In this document: positions 26,905 through 36,156 of the stretch, piece after piece | Numbering within the stretch: position 1 is the stretch's first letter | How the letters are laid out: each line of letters starts with the position of its first letter | Origin: Verrucomicrobiota bacterium | GTDB lineage: Bacteria > Verrucomicrobiota > Verrucomicrobiia > Limisphaerales > JADJPG01 | Assembly (NCBI GenBank): GCA_016713365.1 | Contig: JADJPG010000006.1 | Location: 72,286-136,285 of the forward strand | Reading direction: 5' to 3' | DNA: 64,000 nt | Notes under the pieces: generated by a model | What the model saw: only the letters and a program-made list of their open reading frames with translations | What the model was told of the DNA's origin: nothing | Database searches by the model: none | Program-made: the position numbers and the translations under genes

Positions 26905-27800
26905 GGCTGACCTTTGGGAGAACGAGCCGGTGACACGACGGGCTCGTTGGTGGAAACGTTTTCCGGCGGAGGCGGCGAGGTCCGCGTGACCAGCACGGCA
27001 AACTCGTTCTGGAGCGACAGCTCATTCCGACCTCCGTCCGGGGTGCCGGTGATGGCGAAGTAAACTGTGCTCAGCGACGAGGCCGGCAACATTCCCGGCG
27101 CGTCGCTGATGGACTGATGGTAAAGCCGGTTGCCGACACGGACGCTGAAACTCTCGGGAAGATAGCGAATGGGCTGGTCGGACTTGTTCCGCAGCGTGAC
27201 GTGAAACACGAGGGTATCCTCCGGGTTGAAGCGGAAGATCTCTTCGATCCGGATCTCGTAGTCGTTGAAGTCGGCCACTGGCGGACGGTCCCCAAACGTC
27301 CGGGCTTCGGCTCCAGCCACGGCTTCGGGCCGTTGCGCTTTAAGCAGTGGGAAGGCCTTCGCCTTGTCCAGCAACGCCAGCAGGCGGGTCGGTGAAACCA
27401 GCGGCGCCGGATAAACGGTTGAAGCGGTTGACGCTCGTTCTTCCAGGTGAAGCGCGAGCACGGGCGCATCACTCTCCACCAATTCAAAGACGTAGGTGCG
27501 TTTGTTCCAGCGAAGGTTCAGGTTCGTCGCCGCCTTGCGCACCAGCGCGCGAACGGAGAGGAACGACGAGCCTTTGGTGTGAGCGATTTGAAATTGACCC
27601 GGCGTCTTGCCATCCGCGGTCACACCGACCGCATCCAGCGCGGCAATCGGCCCAGGAAAACTGATCGTGGTCACCCGATTCGTCGCGACCGGCACCGTAA
27701 CCACCACGCGCTCATCGAGGGTCAGGCGTTGAATCGATTCAGACGAACCCGCCAGTGCCATCGTGACGGTCAGGAAAATAAAGCTAAGGAATGATTTCAT
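26901..27800 (-). CDS. VirB9/TrbG-like T4SS protein
   Basis: Start at ATG 27800 (KSFLSFIFLTVTMALAGSSE), giving a signal peptide; it overlaps the upstream gene's tail by 17 bases. The mature part is all-beta, with VVVTVPVATNRVTTISFPGP near the N-terminus and KSDQPIRYLPESFSVRVGNR further on, as expected for outer-membrane-complex partners of VirB10. Sequence likeness to VirB9 is weak, and position between VirB8-like and VirB10-like genes is the main support. Confidence 0.72.
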   Translation of the reverse strand: MKSFLSFIFLTVTMALAGSSESIQRLTLDERVVVTVPVATNRVTTISFPGPIAALDAVGVTADGKTPGQFQIAHTKGSSFLSVRALVRKAATNLNLRWNKRTYVFELVESDAPVLALHLEERASTASTVYPAPLVSPTRLLALLDKAKAFPLLKAQRPEAVAGAEARTFGDRPPVADFNDYEIRIEEIFRFNPEDTLVFHVTLRNKSDQPIRYLPESFSVRVGNRLYHQSISDAPGMLPASSLSTVYFAITGTPDGGRNELSLQNEFAVLVTRTSPPPPENVSTNEPVVSPARSPKGQP

Positions 27801-28443
27801 ATTTGAAGTCGCCCACCGCGGTCGGGAAACGGCCATTGGCCACCATGTTGGGGTTGCGCAGGAAACGAAGGTTGAGTTTGAAGTTGAAGGCTTCGGTGAA
27901 GGCTTTCTCTTGAAAGATGCCGGTGCGGATCACCTGGCCGGAAACGGTCACGAGCACTTCGTCCTCACGGGTCGAAAGAATGTCGATCTTTGAAATCTCC
28001 GGTTTTTGCCGGAGTTGTTTGGCCCGGAACTCCACCGCTTCCCGCGTGCGTTGTTCCTGTGCCTTCTGCAGGGCGGATTTCAGGAACAGCTGGCGAAGCA
28101 GTTCCGGGTGATCGAAGTCTTTCGGGCTACGCTGGAGCAACGTCAGGGTCGCGAGTTCCGCTTGTTGCACATGCAGATCTTTCGCTTCGGCGAACTGCAG
28201 CAACGGACTGACATAGTAGGTCTGCGCCGGGTCGATGATGACGACGCGTTCCCGTTGCTTGAATTGATTGATGATGTGATAGCGATCCAGCGCGGCGACG
28301 CCCGTCACCGCCACCGCCACGAGGAACCAGAACCACGGCAGCCGATCGCGTTGCGCGAACAATTGGGTCGGGTCGAAGGCACGGCGGGGTCGGACGACCG
28401 ACGTGGTGCTGGTTTGAGTCTGGCGGAGTTCAGGGGTTTCCAT
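27784..28443 (-). CDS. VirB8/TrbF-like inner-membrane T4SS protein
   Basis: 219 residues with a cytoplasmic N-terminus, a single membrane helix near residues 36-53 (LPWFWFLVAVAVTGVAALDR) and a periplasmic alpha/beta domain (IDPAQTYYVSPLLQFAEAKD ... VLVTVSGQVIRTGIFQEKAF) of the NTF2-like size seen in VirB8/TrbF/TraE. It is six bases from the VirB6-like gene and followed by VirB9 and VirB10 candidates, the standard order. Confidence 0.75.
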   Translation of the reverse strand: METPELRQTQTSTTSVVRPRRAFDPTQLFAQRDRLPWFWFLVAVAVTGVAALDRYHIINQFKQRERVVIIDPAQTYYVSPLLQFAEAKDLHVQQAELATLTLLQRSPKDFDHPELLRQLFLKSALQKAQEQRTREAVEFRAKQLRQKPEISKIDILSTREDEVLVTVSGQVIRTGIFQEKAFTEAFNFKLNLRFLRNPNMVANGRFPTAVGDFKYEIIP

Positions 28444-28448
28444 GGCGA

Positions 28449-29516
28449 TTAAAAGTTCCGCCCACGAGCCTGGGCGATGAGGTCACGAACGGAGCGATCA
28501 CCAGTAATGTCGTCACCGGCACGACCACGGGTGGATCTCGGCGGCAGCCCGGAACCGGCAATGATCATCGCCCCCGCACTGCCGACACCGGCGGCGGTCG
28601 ACAGAGTGCTCAACGCCGCCGCCATTCCAGCCGCAGCGACGGGTGCTGATGAAACGCCGGTCGCGGATCCCACCGCCGCAGCTCCAGATGTGGTCGCCGC
28701 GGTTTGCAGAAATCCTCCCACGGCGCCCGCGATGAGTTGTCCCCCGGCGAGTGCCCCAGTGCTCAACACTTTCTGGATCACGACCGGTGCAGAGATCGTG
28801 CTGAACACAATCCAGAACGCCACCACGACGACTCCAAAGGTTGCTTGCAGCGTGTAGAAGGAAGCCGTCGGATCAAAGAAGCGCGACGAGGGATCGGTCA
28901 TGAAGTCGAGCATGCCCTGGGTGATCAGCGCCGCGACCGCCCAACCCAGGGGCCAGAGCAGGACGCCGGCGATGTTCATCAGGTAACGGCTGCCCACGGA
29001 CCGCAGCGGTCGAATCGCCATCAAACCAATCAACAGGGGCGAGAGCGCATACGCCGTGAACAGGATGAACTTTTGAATGAGGTAGGCCCACAACAGGAGG
29101 AGTGACGCGAACTGGCCGACCAGCCAGAGAATCCCGGTAATCAGCATCTCGACCGAGAAGGCGTTCAGGTCACTCAAAATGTCCCACCAGGATCGTTCAC
29201 CGCCCGTATCCCGACGGACTTCCAGTAACTGGTTGTATTGCTGGTGAACCTGCGACGGATCAACACCGAGGCCATTGAGGATCGAGGTCTGGAGAAGTTC
29301 CTGCGCCTGGTTGCCCCACTGCGGCAGCATGACCAGCAGCGCAGTGAGCACGAACAGGCGCACCATGTGCAGCATCAGGGTCTTGGCGGAGAACCCGTGC
29401 GCCACCAGCAGAATGGTTCCGACGATGAACAGCAGGAACGCCACGAGGCGCAGCAGTTCGTGCAGTTCCGCACATTTTTGCAGGAACGTCGGAAAGAGTT
29501 GTTCGAAGGTAGCCAT
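28449..29516 (-). CDS. VirB6/TrbL-like polytopic T4SS protein
   Basis: 355 residues with six or more membrane segments, including LRLVAFLLFIVGTILLVAHG, MLHMVRLFVLTALLVMLPQW, ITGILWLVGQFASLLLLWAY and TLQATFGVVVVAFWIVFSTI, and a Gly/Ala-rich C-terminal tail (AAATTSGAAAVGSATGVSSA) typical of TrbL. VirB6 forms part of the inner-membrane channel. It lies 24 bases downstream of the VirB5-like gene. Confidence 0.85.
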   Translation of the reverse strand: MATFEQLFPTFLQKCAELHELLRLVAFLLFIVGTILLVAHGFSAKTLMLHMVRLFVLTALLVMLPQWGNQAQELLQTSILNGLGVDPSQVHQQYNQLLEVRRDTGGERSWWDILSDLNAFSVEMLITGILWLVGQFASLLLLWAYLIQKFILFTAYALSPLLIGLMAIRPLRSVGSRYLMNIAGVLLWPLGWAVAALITQGMLDFMTDPSSRFFDPTASFYTLQATFGVVVVAFWIVFSTISAPVVIQKVLSTGALAGGQLIAGAVGGFLQTAATTSGAAAVGSATGVSSAPVAAAGMAAALSTLSTAAGVGSAGAMIIAGSGLPPRSTRGRAGDDITGDRSVRDLIAQARGRNF

Positions 29517-29540
29517 CGTCGGAAAGCTGGGAATGGCGCC

Positions 29541-30341
29541 TTACGGAGTCGGAAACGCCGTCGGCGCATTCACGAGGCGGAAGGTCTGGCCGTATTTCTG
29601 CACCGCCTCGGTGAACTCGGCGTGTTGCTGTTCCTTCTTCGCTTCGGCCTGCCGTTGCGTCTCATTGCGGTTGGCAACGTCCTGCACGAGCGCCGACGCG
29701 GTGGCTTGATTGATTTCGTAGTCGGTGTTGTTCAGTGCGGACGAGAGGCCGATGAGAACGCCGGTCAGCTTTTGCACTTCAGCGTCGGTGGTGGCGTTCT
29801 TGAGCGCCGTCGTCGTGCGGGCGATCTCCTCCTTCAACGCGATGCGCCGCGTGGCCGCGTCGGCAGAGACGGAGAGGAAGTTGTCCGCAGTTTTCTGCAC
29901 GGCTGCAACGGCGAGATAAGGCGCTTCGCGACGGGCGACCGTCGCGCCATTCGGCGTCGAAAACGTCGTGCCGATGCTGCTGAACAGTCCATTGGCGTCG
30001 TAGATCATGGCCTGCCCTGCGTCCACCGCCCCTTCGAGCGCAGTCAAAGTCTGGCCAACTTCCGCCCGACGTAGTTCGGTCACCAGCGGTTGCACGGTAT
30101 TCAGCACCACGGCTTTCGGATCACCGAACAGACTTTCGTAGTGCTTGAACTCAGTGAGTTGATCTTCGAGCGCCTTGATCTGTTGGACCTGGTGGTTGAT
30201 GACCTCGACGAATTTCGCGACTTCCTGCACGGTGTTTATGACGGACTGAATCGTATTGGCCGGGTCGTAAACGACCCACTGCGCGCGCGCCGTGCTGGCA
30301 AGGCCAGCGGTCGCGAGCATTACGGTGAGGAGTTTTTTCAT
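29541..30341 (-). CDS. VirB5/TrbJ-like T4SS protein
   Basis: 266 residues with signal peptide MKKLLTVMLATAGLASTARA followed by QWVVYDPANTIQSVINTVQE, the characteristic start of mature TrbJ/VirB5 proteins, and a long all-helical body (VEVINHQVQQIKALEDQLTE). VirB5 is a minor pilus or adhesin component. It is the first gene after the 17-kb insertion of RHS-type genes into the T4SS operon, so it likely has its own promoter in the 30342-30817 gap. Confidence 0.85.
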   Translation of the reverse strand: MKKLLTVMLATAGLASTARAQWVVYDPANTIQSVINTVQEVAKFVEVINHQVQQIKALEDQLTEFKHYESLFGDPKAVVLNTVQPLVTELRRAEVGQTLTALEGAVDAGQAMIYDANGLFSSIGTTFSTPNGATVARREAPYLAVAAVQKTADNFLSVSADAATRRIALKEEIARTTTALKNATTDAEVQKLTGVLIGLSSALNNTDYEINQATASALVQDVANRNETQRQAEAKKEQQHAEFTEAVQKYGQTFRLVNAPTAFPTP

Positions 30342-30817
30342 GGTATGCCTTTCGTTTCTCGGACGGGGGCCACATGCCGCCCATCACGCAAAAGGAGATA
30401 CCATCAAGGCTGGGTTCGGGGGTGTAGCTCCTGCACAGGATGCAGCGAAGTCCGTCACGCTGACGCGAGACGGACGAGGAACGTCATCGGCGTGTCCGTT
30501 CCAAAATGCCAACGGTGTTCACTCTTTGTCCTTCAATGTGCCGTATTGCAACAGCGGAAATCATTCACACTTTCGCCTTCGAAGTGCCCGTGCGCGAACC
30601 AGTGAGAAAAACTTTGCCCCTCAGCACCATCGCCCCGCAGGACGAGCTCTTCAACCGGCACGCCGACCGCAGTGCCGAGCCGCCATTCAAAATAATAGCG
30701 AACCCACCGACTGCGCCGCAAACGCAAGACAGGGCAAGCCTGTGAACCATCAACCTCGCAACAGAATAGCAATCATCAACTGATCATTCCTCGGACTCCT
30801 GTGTCAGCGTAGCAAGA
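30342..30817. other. Intergenic gap between T4SS and RHS cluster
   Basis: About 475 bases separate the CotH-kinase gene from the VirB5-like gene. Open frames on both strands look like chance. It probably holds the end of the RHS transcription unit and a new promoter for virB5-virB10, and may mark one border of the inserted cluster; no terminal repeats were found. Confidence 0.4.
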
Positions 30818-32560
30818 TCACTTCCCCGTCAAGTCTTCATCAATGTTAACACCGCTTCGCATCGCACCGACCTGCAAATCAATCGGAGCGCTCCAGAGTC
30901 CGAACTTACTACGCGCTCTGGCTTTGATCGTCATCCGGCCGGCGACCTCGACCGGCTTGGAGTATTCGAGTGCGGACGGGGAGACCGCACCTCCCGGAGC
31001 CCGAGGGTCGGTGCCGTTCGTTGTGTAGAAGAGCCTGCCATCGAGAAAGCCCATCGACACAGAGGAGATACCGTTCGAGGAGGCCAGTGGCTGCAAAACT
31101 GGCTTGGGATACTCCTGGCTGTCGATCCACGCCAGGCGACAAGTGACCCACTGCTTCAGCCACGATACATCCTTTTGAAACAACTCGTTTGATGGTGCGC
31201 TCCCGGGCAGCCCCGCCCACCGTGAGTGATTCCGTCCGAGCGCCGGCAAAACTCCGCTTGTGATGAAATCAATCAGCCGGACGAGATTGGTTGTCTCAAA
31301 AACGTTCGTCCGAAGTTCGCTCCATCGATCCATGTATCGCTGTAAAAAATCAGGATCTTCGAATAATCGACGAAACCAAGTGTAGTCGGGATCCTGGACA
31401 CCTTCAAATCGCCACTCGTTGGTCTTCATGGCGGCCGCGAAGAAGGTGTTTCCAAAAGCATTATCCCAGTCCCATAGGGGTCCCATCGCCACCTTGCCGC
31501 CCCGATCCTTGTGCATATACTGGCTCAGGAAGTAACCATCGGCATTCCGCGACAGCTCCACCATCCAGTGAAAATCTACAAATGATTCGACATCAATGTA
31601 ATTGCGATACCCGGTTTCGGCATTCCGAAAACCCAATGAGAATAATGTCTTCTCGAAATCACCCAAATACTTGCGCACCCACTTGCTCTGAATGGCAGTT
31701 AAATCCCGTTCCTTCGGCTCCTCAAAGCGCAACAACAATTCTTGTCCCGTCAGCAATCCCGCTTCACCCTTGGCCTCATCATCCTTCTTGAAGATGTAGC
31801 CGCCGGACAGCTCGGGTTCTTTGTCGTGCTCGGGACGCAAACGGGCGATGTTTACGCGATCATTGGACCGCTTGATTTTCTCCATCAACACGAACACACC
31901 CAAGTAGGAGTCGGACATTCTCCGGGCAGCCTCGTTGACCGTATTCGAATGCTGGAGCGGGAAGCCTGAGCCTGACAGTGCTTCCAGGACATGTCTTGTT
32001 TGTAAAGCCAGTTGAGCTGGTGAAATTAGGCCTCCTTTGAACGAGTTTGTGACGCTAAATACCTCCACAAACCGCCAGCGCACCGCGTAGCGCCCCATGC
32101 TGCGCCAAAGCTCATGCGCCAGCAGATTCCGGGAAAACGTCTTGTCCGTCACCGAGGCGTAGAGTACCCAATCCGAATCCGCCGGAAGACCAAGGAGCGA
32201 GGTTTTTCGATCCTTTCCCCGATTATCCTGCAATTCCAAGCGATAGCTCTTCTTTGGATAGTGAAACGAACTGTTCCCACGCGCGGACAACTCCGCCGGG
32301 CCACTGGCGCCTTCATCGATTGAAAATTTCGCACCACTATCCTCCGGAAGCAGCACCGTGAGAAAGGCGGGCACACGCGAGCGATCTTGAACTGCTTTTC
32401 CGCCGGTTTGAAAAACCAAAACTGGCAGTGCTCCGGACCCACTGGGTTTTACCTCCGCCGCCGACAAAACGGCACCACCGCACGCCAACAACACGACGGC
32501 AATTGCAGAAACAATCGCCCCTTCACCGACGCTACTGAGCCACTGCCATCTCCCGTTCAT
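30818..32560 (-). CDS. CotH-kinase family secreted protein with chitobiase-like C-terminal domain
   Basis: 580 residues with a hydrophobic export signal (residues 15-35). The CotH core is visible: ARGNSSFHYPKKSYRLEL (glycine-rich/Lys region), VLYASVTDKTFSRNLLAHEL, SYLGVFVLMEKIKRSNDRVN and the metal-site motif GPLWDWDNAFGNTF near residue 367. CotH proteins are atypical kinases that phosphorylate secreted or coat proteins. The C-terminus (GRLFYTTNGTDPRAPGG) is a CHB_HEX_C-type beta domain. It is the last gene of the RHS cluster, 31 bases after a lipoprotein gene, so an RHS-cluster product may be its substrate; that is a guess. Confidence 0.85.
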   Translation of the reverse strand: MNGRWQWLSSVGEGAIVSAIAVVLLACGGAVLSAAEVKPSGSGALPVLVFQTGGKAVQDRSRVPAFLTVLLPEDSGAKFSIDEGASGPAELSARGNSSFHYPKKSYRLELQDNRGKDRKTSLLGLPADSDWVLYASVTDKTFSRNLLAHELWRSMGRYAVRWRFVEVFSVTNSFKGGLISPAQLALQTRHVLEALSGSGFPLQHSNTVNEAARRMSDSYLGVFVLMEKIKRSNDRVNIARLRPEHDKEPELSGGYIFKKDDEAKGEAGLLTGQELLLRFEEPKERDLTAIQSKWVRKYLGDFEKTLFSLGFRNAETGYRNYIDVESFVDFHWMVELSRNADGYFLSQYMHKDRGGKVAMGPLWDWDNAFGNTFFAAAMKTNEWRFEGVQDPDYTWFRRLFEDPDFLQRYMDRWSELRTNVFETTNLVRLIDFITSGVLPALGRNHSRWAGLPGSAPSNELFQKDVSWLKQWVTCRLAWIDSQEYPKPVLQPLASSNGISSVSMGFLDGRLFYTTNGTDPRAPGGAVSPSALEYSKPVEVAGRMTIKARARSKFGLWSAPIDLQVGAMRSGVNIDEDLTGK

Positions 32561-32591
32561 GTTTGATTCTTCAGATGGTTCAAGAACACAA

Positions 32592-33176
32592 TTACGGACT
32601 TTTGGTGGAACCTTTTTCAGGCAGTTTCCTAAATGGATATCTTGATCGAAAAATGTGATAGTCCCCTAGCACCGTGTATGCTGGCCCAGAAAGCCCACTA
32701 TATCGCTTGATCAAAATCGGACGGCCGTTGTTCCACCGTATTGGCCACGCCACGTTAAAGGAACCATCTGCGTTGATTTCACTACGACCAGACTCCCAAG
32801 TCATTGCACTCGCGCTAGGGTTGTTTGTTGCCGATTCAGGCAAGTCAAACGCTATACGTAGTATTAATAGGAGCTTGGACATTTCGATGAAATCGTCTTT
32901 TATGGCACCAGGCTCCGTTTCCGCGAACCGTTGAAGGACGAGTTCAACCGTGGACGGGGTCGCATTTTGGAACATCCGGGCTGCTTCTATAGCGTTTTTC
33001 CAGTCGTTGCTGGTGTAATCCTTGGTCGATCTCCATGGTTCGACTCGTGATATTGCATTAAACAGGGACTCTGCGGAAATGCTTGTCGAATCCGGCCCAA
33101 CCTCCTGCTTGTCACAGCCGGTTACCAAGATTCCGAATAATGCGACAAAAGTGAGTAGCAGCGCTGCGTTATGCAT
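32592..33176 (-). CDS. Lipoprotein partner of RHS-tip protein 1
   Basis: ATG 33176 shares a base with the RHS-tip stop (TAATG), giving 194 residues. The signal ends in a lipobox (TFVALFGILVTGCDKQEVGP), so the product is anchored in a membrane. The body has a helical part and a C-terminal beta part (GSFNVAWPIRWNNGRPILIK). Not a recognised family. Strict coupling to the upstream gene and membrane location fit an immunity or inhibitor role, as in effector/immunity pairs; this is inference from context. Confidence 0.65.
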   Translation of the reverse strand: MHNAALLLTFVALFGILVTGCDKQEVGPDSTSISAESLFNAISRVEPWRSTKDYTSNDWKNAIEAARMFQNATPSTVELVLQRFAETEPGAIKDDFIEMSKLLLILRIAFDLPESATNNPSASAMTWESGRSEINADGSFNVAWPIRWNNGRPILIKRYSGLSGPAYTVLGDYHIFRSRYPFRKLPEKGSTKSP

Positions 33177-33925
33177 TAGTTGTATGGCTCCTGCCGAACG
33201 GGCCACGTCATCTCCCCCCTGTCAGCGTTACTGAATGGTTTCTCGCAACAACAATCCCAGTTTGCGTTTGCCCAATGATATTCTAAAGCCTCCACGGGTT
33301 GCACCTTGTTCCACCAACTTGGGCGAGTCCTTGTCGCCGGAAGACCGCCCGAGCTTGCGATTGACCCCCAGTTTGCAGGATCGTCATTTGGGTCGCCAGC
33401 ATCAGTTGTCCTGGCGCAGTAAAACGCAACGACGCCACGCTTTTGATCGCTCCCTTTCGAATTTGGATACTTACCATTTGCGAACTGGTCGGTATATCCA
33501 TATCGCCTTGCAATGTTTGACCATGAGTCGTTCATTGTGACCGGCCACACCTCCCAATAATGATCAGTAATTTGAACTTCGTTCTTCAAGGAACAGTATT
33601 TCACCACTTTGCTCATCTCGACTTCTTGAACGAGGTAACCAGTGCATGGAGCTGGATTGCTAAGCTTGAAATCCCACTCTACGGTATACTTTCCACATTC
33701 ACCTTTCTCCCACTTCAATTGAGTGATGACTATTTTCCCATCAGGATCAAACTTCAGCAAAGGAGCGTTTTCAGCAAACGCACAAAGGTTCTTTCCTCCC
33801 TTCTCCTCAATCGGATCTCTGTTCAACCATCTCCCCGCCGCCGGATTGTAGAACGCCCTCGCGGGCGACACGGCGATGAATAAGAACAACGTGACAGCCA
33901 ATAGCGTTTGGTCGCATCTCTTCAT
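33176..33925 (-). CDS. RHS-tip protein 1: signal peptide, RHS-core stub and unique C-terminal domain
   Basis: 249 residues. Signal peptide (MKRCDQTLLAVTLFLFIAVS) runs directly into the RHS core signature FYNPAAGRWLNRDPIEEKGG, NLCAFAENAPLLKFDPDGK. No YD repeats precede it, so it is only the tip of an RHS protein. The last ~185 residues are private (TQLKWEKGECGKYTVEWDFK, WDCCCEKPF near the end) and Cys/Trp-rich; unlike the other tips here it has no HExxH. RHS tips normally carry toxins or other variable domains. It overlaps the transglutaminase-like gene upstream (ATGA). Confidence 0.75.
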   Translation of the reverse strand: MKRCDQTLLAVTLFLFIAVSPARAFYNPAAGRWLNRDPIEEKGGKNLCAFAENAPLLKFDPDGKIVITQLKWEKGECGKYTVEWDFKLSNPAPCTGYLVQEVEMSKVVKYCSLKNEVQITDHYWEVWPVTMNDSWSNIARRYGYTDQFANGKYPNSKGSDQKRGVVAFYCARTTDAGDPNDDPANWGSIASSGGLPATRTRPSWWNKVQPVEALEYHWANANWDCCCEKPFSNADRGEMTWPVRQEPYN

Positions 33926-34914
33926 AAGGTCACGACTGTTCGTGGGTTTGGGTGGTTTCGATCCGACTGCTTTGCATTGCTTCGCAAATGCTCCATGAAC
34001 TCACGTTGGATGGCTGAGTGCGGTGCCAGCCGGCAAACGTGCTCTTGATTGCTGGCAGCTTCTTCGAAGCGGCCTGCGGCGAGCAGGCAATGAGTTCGCA
34101 GCGAGAGGAACACGGACAATTCCTCGACGGGACTCAGGGACGTTAAATACCGCTCGGTCTGCTCCTCCTCGGGCGACATCGGAAATGGCCAGCCCCGATA
34201 ATACTCATCCTCAAACGTCGTCATCCCCTCCGTCGTCGCCTCAATGTTCAGGCGTTCGCCCGCTCCATCCCAGCGGACGAAGAGATGGTTCTTCGCCGTC
34301 ACCAGCTTCAGCGGATACCCCAGCCGCCGGCCCACCGCCGCATACAACACCGGCAGGGAGGCGCACGTGCCCGTGCGCCGCGGCCCGAGCAATCCGTGCA
34401 GGAACACGTCCGCCGCCTCCGAGTAAAACGATTCGTTCGGCTCGATCCGGCCCTCCACCGGCTGCGCCCGCTGCGGGCTGTAGCGAATGCCGAAATCCTG
34501 CTGCAACACCGTCACCAGGCAGAGCATCTTGAAATACGCCTCCGACCCGTTGAACTCCTCCGGCGCACGTCGGAACCGCGCGACATGCCGGGCCGTCTCC
34601 GCCTTCACCCGCGCGGTCATCGCGGCCAGCTCCCGTACCAGATTCGTGAAGGCCAGATCCTCGCCCCGGGCCAACCCGCTCCCCGCCAGCAAATTCATCC
34701 GGGCAATGTCCATGCGCAGGCCATTGGGCTGTCTCAACAACGCCGCCAGTTCCGTCTCCCAGCCCATCGCCTCAACGGGCGTACCGACATTACTCTCATT
34801 GCTCAAGCGTTCTTTCCCCTTTCCAACAACCAGTGCTGCGCCAATACAGACCGTCATTACGCAGCCGAGCACCAACCGCTTTGCGAGTTTTCGATTAAGG
34901 TCCATTGTCCTCAA
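33922..34914 (-). CDS. Transglutaminase-like (SirB1-type) membrane protein
   Basis: 330 residues with an N-terminal hydrophobic anchor (RLVLGCVMTVCIGAALVVGK). The catalytic triad region of the transglutaminase-like superfamily is clear: RTGTCASLPVLYAAVGRRLG (nucleophile Cys) and KLVTAKNHLFVRWDGAG (His and Asp). The C-terminus is TPR-like (LRTHCLLAAGRFEEAASNQE). Such domains act as proteases or peptide-modifying enzymes. It ends in ATGA overlap with RHS-tip 1, so the two are made together; processing of the tip is one possibility. Confidence 0.75.
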   Translation of the reverse strand: MRTMDLNRKLAKRLVLGCVMTVCIGAALVVGKGKERLSNESNVGTPVEAMGWETELAALLRQPNGLRMDIARMNLLAGSGLARGEDLAFTNLVRELAAMTARVKAETARHVARFRRAPEEFNGSEAYFKMLCLVTVLQQDFGIRYSPQRAQPVEGRIEPNESFYSEAADVFLHGLLGPRRTGTCASLPVLYAAVGRRLGYPLKLVTAKNHLFVRWDGAGERLNIEATTEGMTTFEDEYYRGWPFPMSPEEEQTERYLTSLSPVEELSVFLSLRTHCLLAAGRFEEAASNQEHVCRLAPHSAIQREFMEHLRSNAKQSDRNHPNPRTVVTL

Positions 34915-35003
34915 ATATGTTTCACGTGGTGACCTTGAAATCTGAAGCGATGGCAGCCGCGCATCCGGACTATCTGACTAAGGGGTGTCAGAGACCTTTT
35001 CCC

Positions 35004-35423
35004 TTACCTGGTTCTCGAAGCATAGGTCACACCTATTGAGTGCCAGTTACCACCCTCGTCCTTTGTGAAATAGACGCAGTTCCGTCTTGTCCAAAACTTG
35101 GCGGCGACGACATGCCCCGGAAACGCCATATCTATACGCTCTACCTCGCCGTCAATATCAGGAATTCGGCTCATCACATTCGACAGACTGTTGCGTTCAC
35201 TCGCCGGTAATTGATTCCACTCGATTGAGTTTGTCGGGAAGAGGACGGCTTTGCCTTCCCCATACGGCAACAAGCGCCGGTGCGGTGGCGCATTCAATTC
35301 CACCACTTTTCGTTCGATTTCTGCATCAAGAAGACAAGACCTGCTGATGAAGACAACCACCAGCGCGCAAGCCACCAGCGCCGCCATCAAGGCTACATTT
35401 TTTCCTGCCCGGCTAGAATCCAC
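35004..35423 (-). CDS. Membrane-anchored partner of RHS-tip protein 2
   Basis: 139 residues beginning at GTG 35423, inside the last codons of RHS-tip 2 (11-base overlap), with AGGAGG ten bases upstream. One membrane helix (NVALMAALVACALVVVFISR) is followed by an extracytoplasmic alpha/beta domain (VELNAPPHRRLLPYGEGKAV ... NCVYFTKDEGGNWHSIGVTY). Family not recognised. The position is the same as that of the other small genes behind RHS genes here. Confidence 0.65.
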   Translation of the reverse strand: MDSSRAGKNVALMAALVACALVVVFISRSCLLDAEIERKVVELNAPPHRRLLPYGEGKAVLFPTNSIEWNQLPASERNSLSNVMSRIPDIDGEVERIDMAFPGHVVAAKFWTRRNCVYFTKDEGGNWHSIGVTYASRTR

Positions 35424-36156
35424 AAGCCTTTGCCCTCCTATCGGCGGCCGCTTCTAAAGCTGCCGCCGCCTGCCAAGCCAGTTGCCCCAGAGAAGCGAGA
35501 TTACTTACCGCAAATTGATAGTCGATTGATTCATGTGGCAAATCGAACACATGAATGAACTCATCGGCGGTTTCCATGGTCAAAAGTGCGAAACGTCGCT
35601 CTGCCGCGACATAATCCAACAACGCGCTCATACATCCCCGGCTAACGCAACGCTCCTTTACCCCGTTCAATACCGCTTCGTCGTGATTGGCGTAAGCCAG
35701 CCCATTATCAGCGTGCCTCCGTTCATGTTCTCTTGTTGTGTACGAATATCCGGCCATCAGATTGTCAGGATCATGGCCGGTCGCGTAGGTAATGGTGATA
35801 TTTGCCCGGCACGATACTGAGGTGATTTTCCGACACAGTCCGAGATTGCATCCCACAACCTGGAAGGAACAGCCCACATCAGTTGGAATCGTGAACTCCG
35901 TTACACCGAAGTATCCCGGAACCGACCCCGTTCTTTCCGTCAAATTTAATTCTACCAAGCCTCGAAAATCTGCTTTACATGGCATTTGATTTCCGACCGC
36001 CGCATACAGCGCTTTACCCCCGCGCTCTTCAATTGGATCGCGATTCAACCACCGGCCAGCGCTGGGGTTGTAGTACGCCTGCGCCAGAGGCGCGAAGGTC
36101 AGCCAAGCAACGAGTGCCAAAGCGATGACGCCGTAGTTAAACCGTTCAGTTTTCAC
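35413..36156 (-). CDS. RHS-tip protein 2: signal peptide, RHS-core stub, HExxH domain
   Basis: Best start is GTG 36156 (VKTERFNYGVIALALVAWLT), giving a signal peptide ending PLAQA, then YYNPSAGRWLNRDPIEERGG and LYAAVGNQMPCKADFRG. The frame is open further up, but that part is a decayed second RHS tip. The private domain (~190 residues) has Cys-rich strands (VGCSFQVVGCNLGLCRKITS) and TTREHERRHADNGLAY, where HERRH fits the HExxH zinc-metallopeptidase motif. The start codon overlaps the stop of the stub (GTGA). Likely an exported zincin-like effector; activity unproven. Confidence 0.72.
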   Translation of the reverse strand: MKTERFNYGVIALALVAWLTFAPLAQAYYNPSAGRWLNRDPIEERGGKALYAAVGNQMPCKADFRGLVELNLTERTGSVPGYFGVTEFTIPTDVGCSFQVVGCNLGLCRKITSVSCRANITITYATGHDPDNLMAGYSYTTREHERRHADNGLAYANHDEAVLNGVKERCVSRGCMSALLDYVAAERRFALLTMETADEFIHVFDLPHESIDYQFAVSNLASLGQLAWQAAAALEAAADRRAKACGF

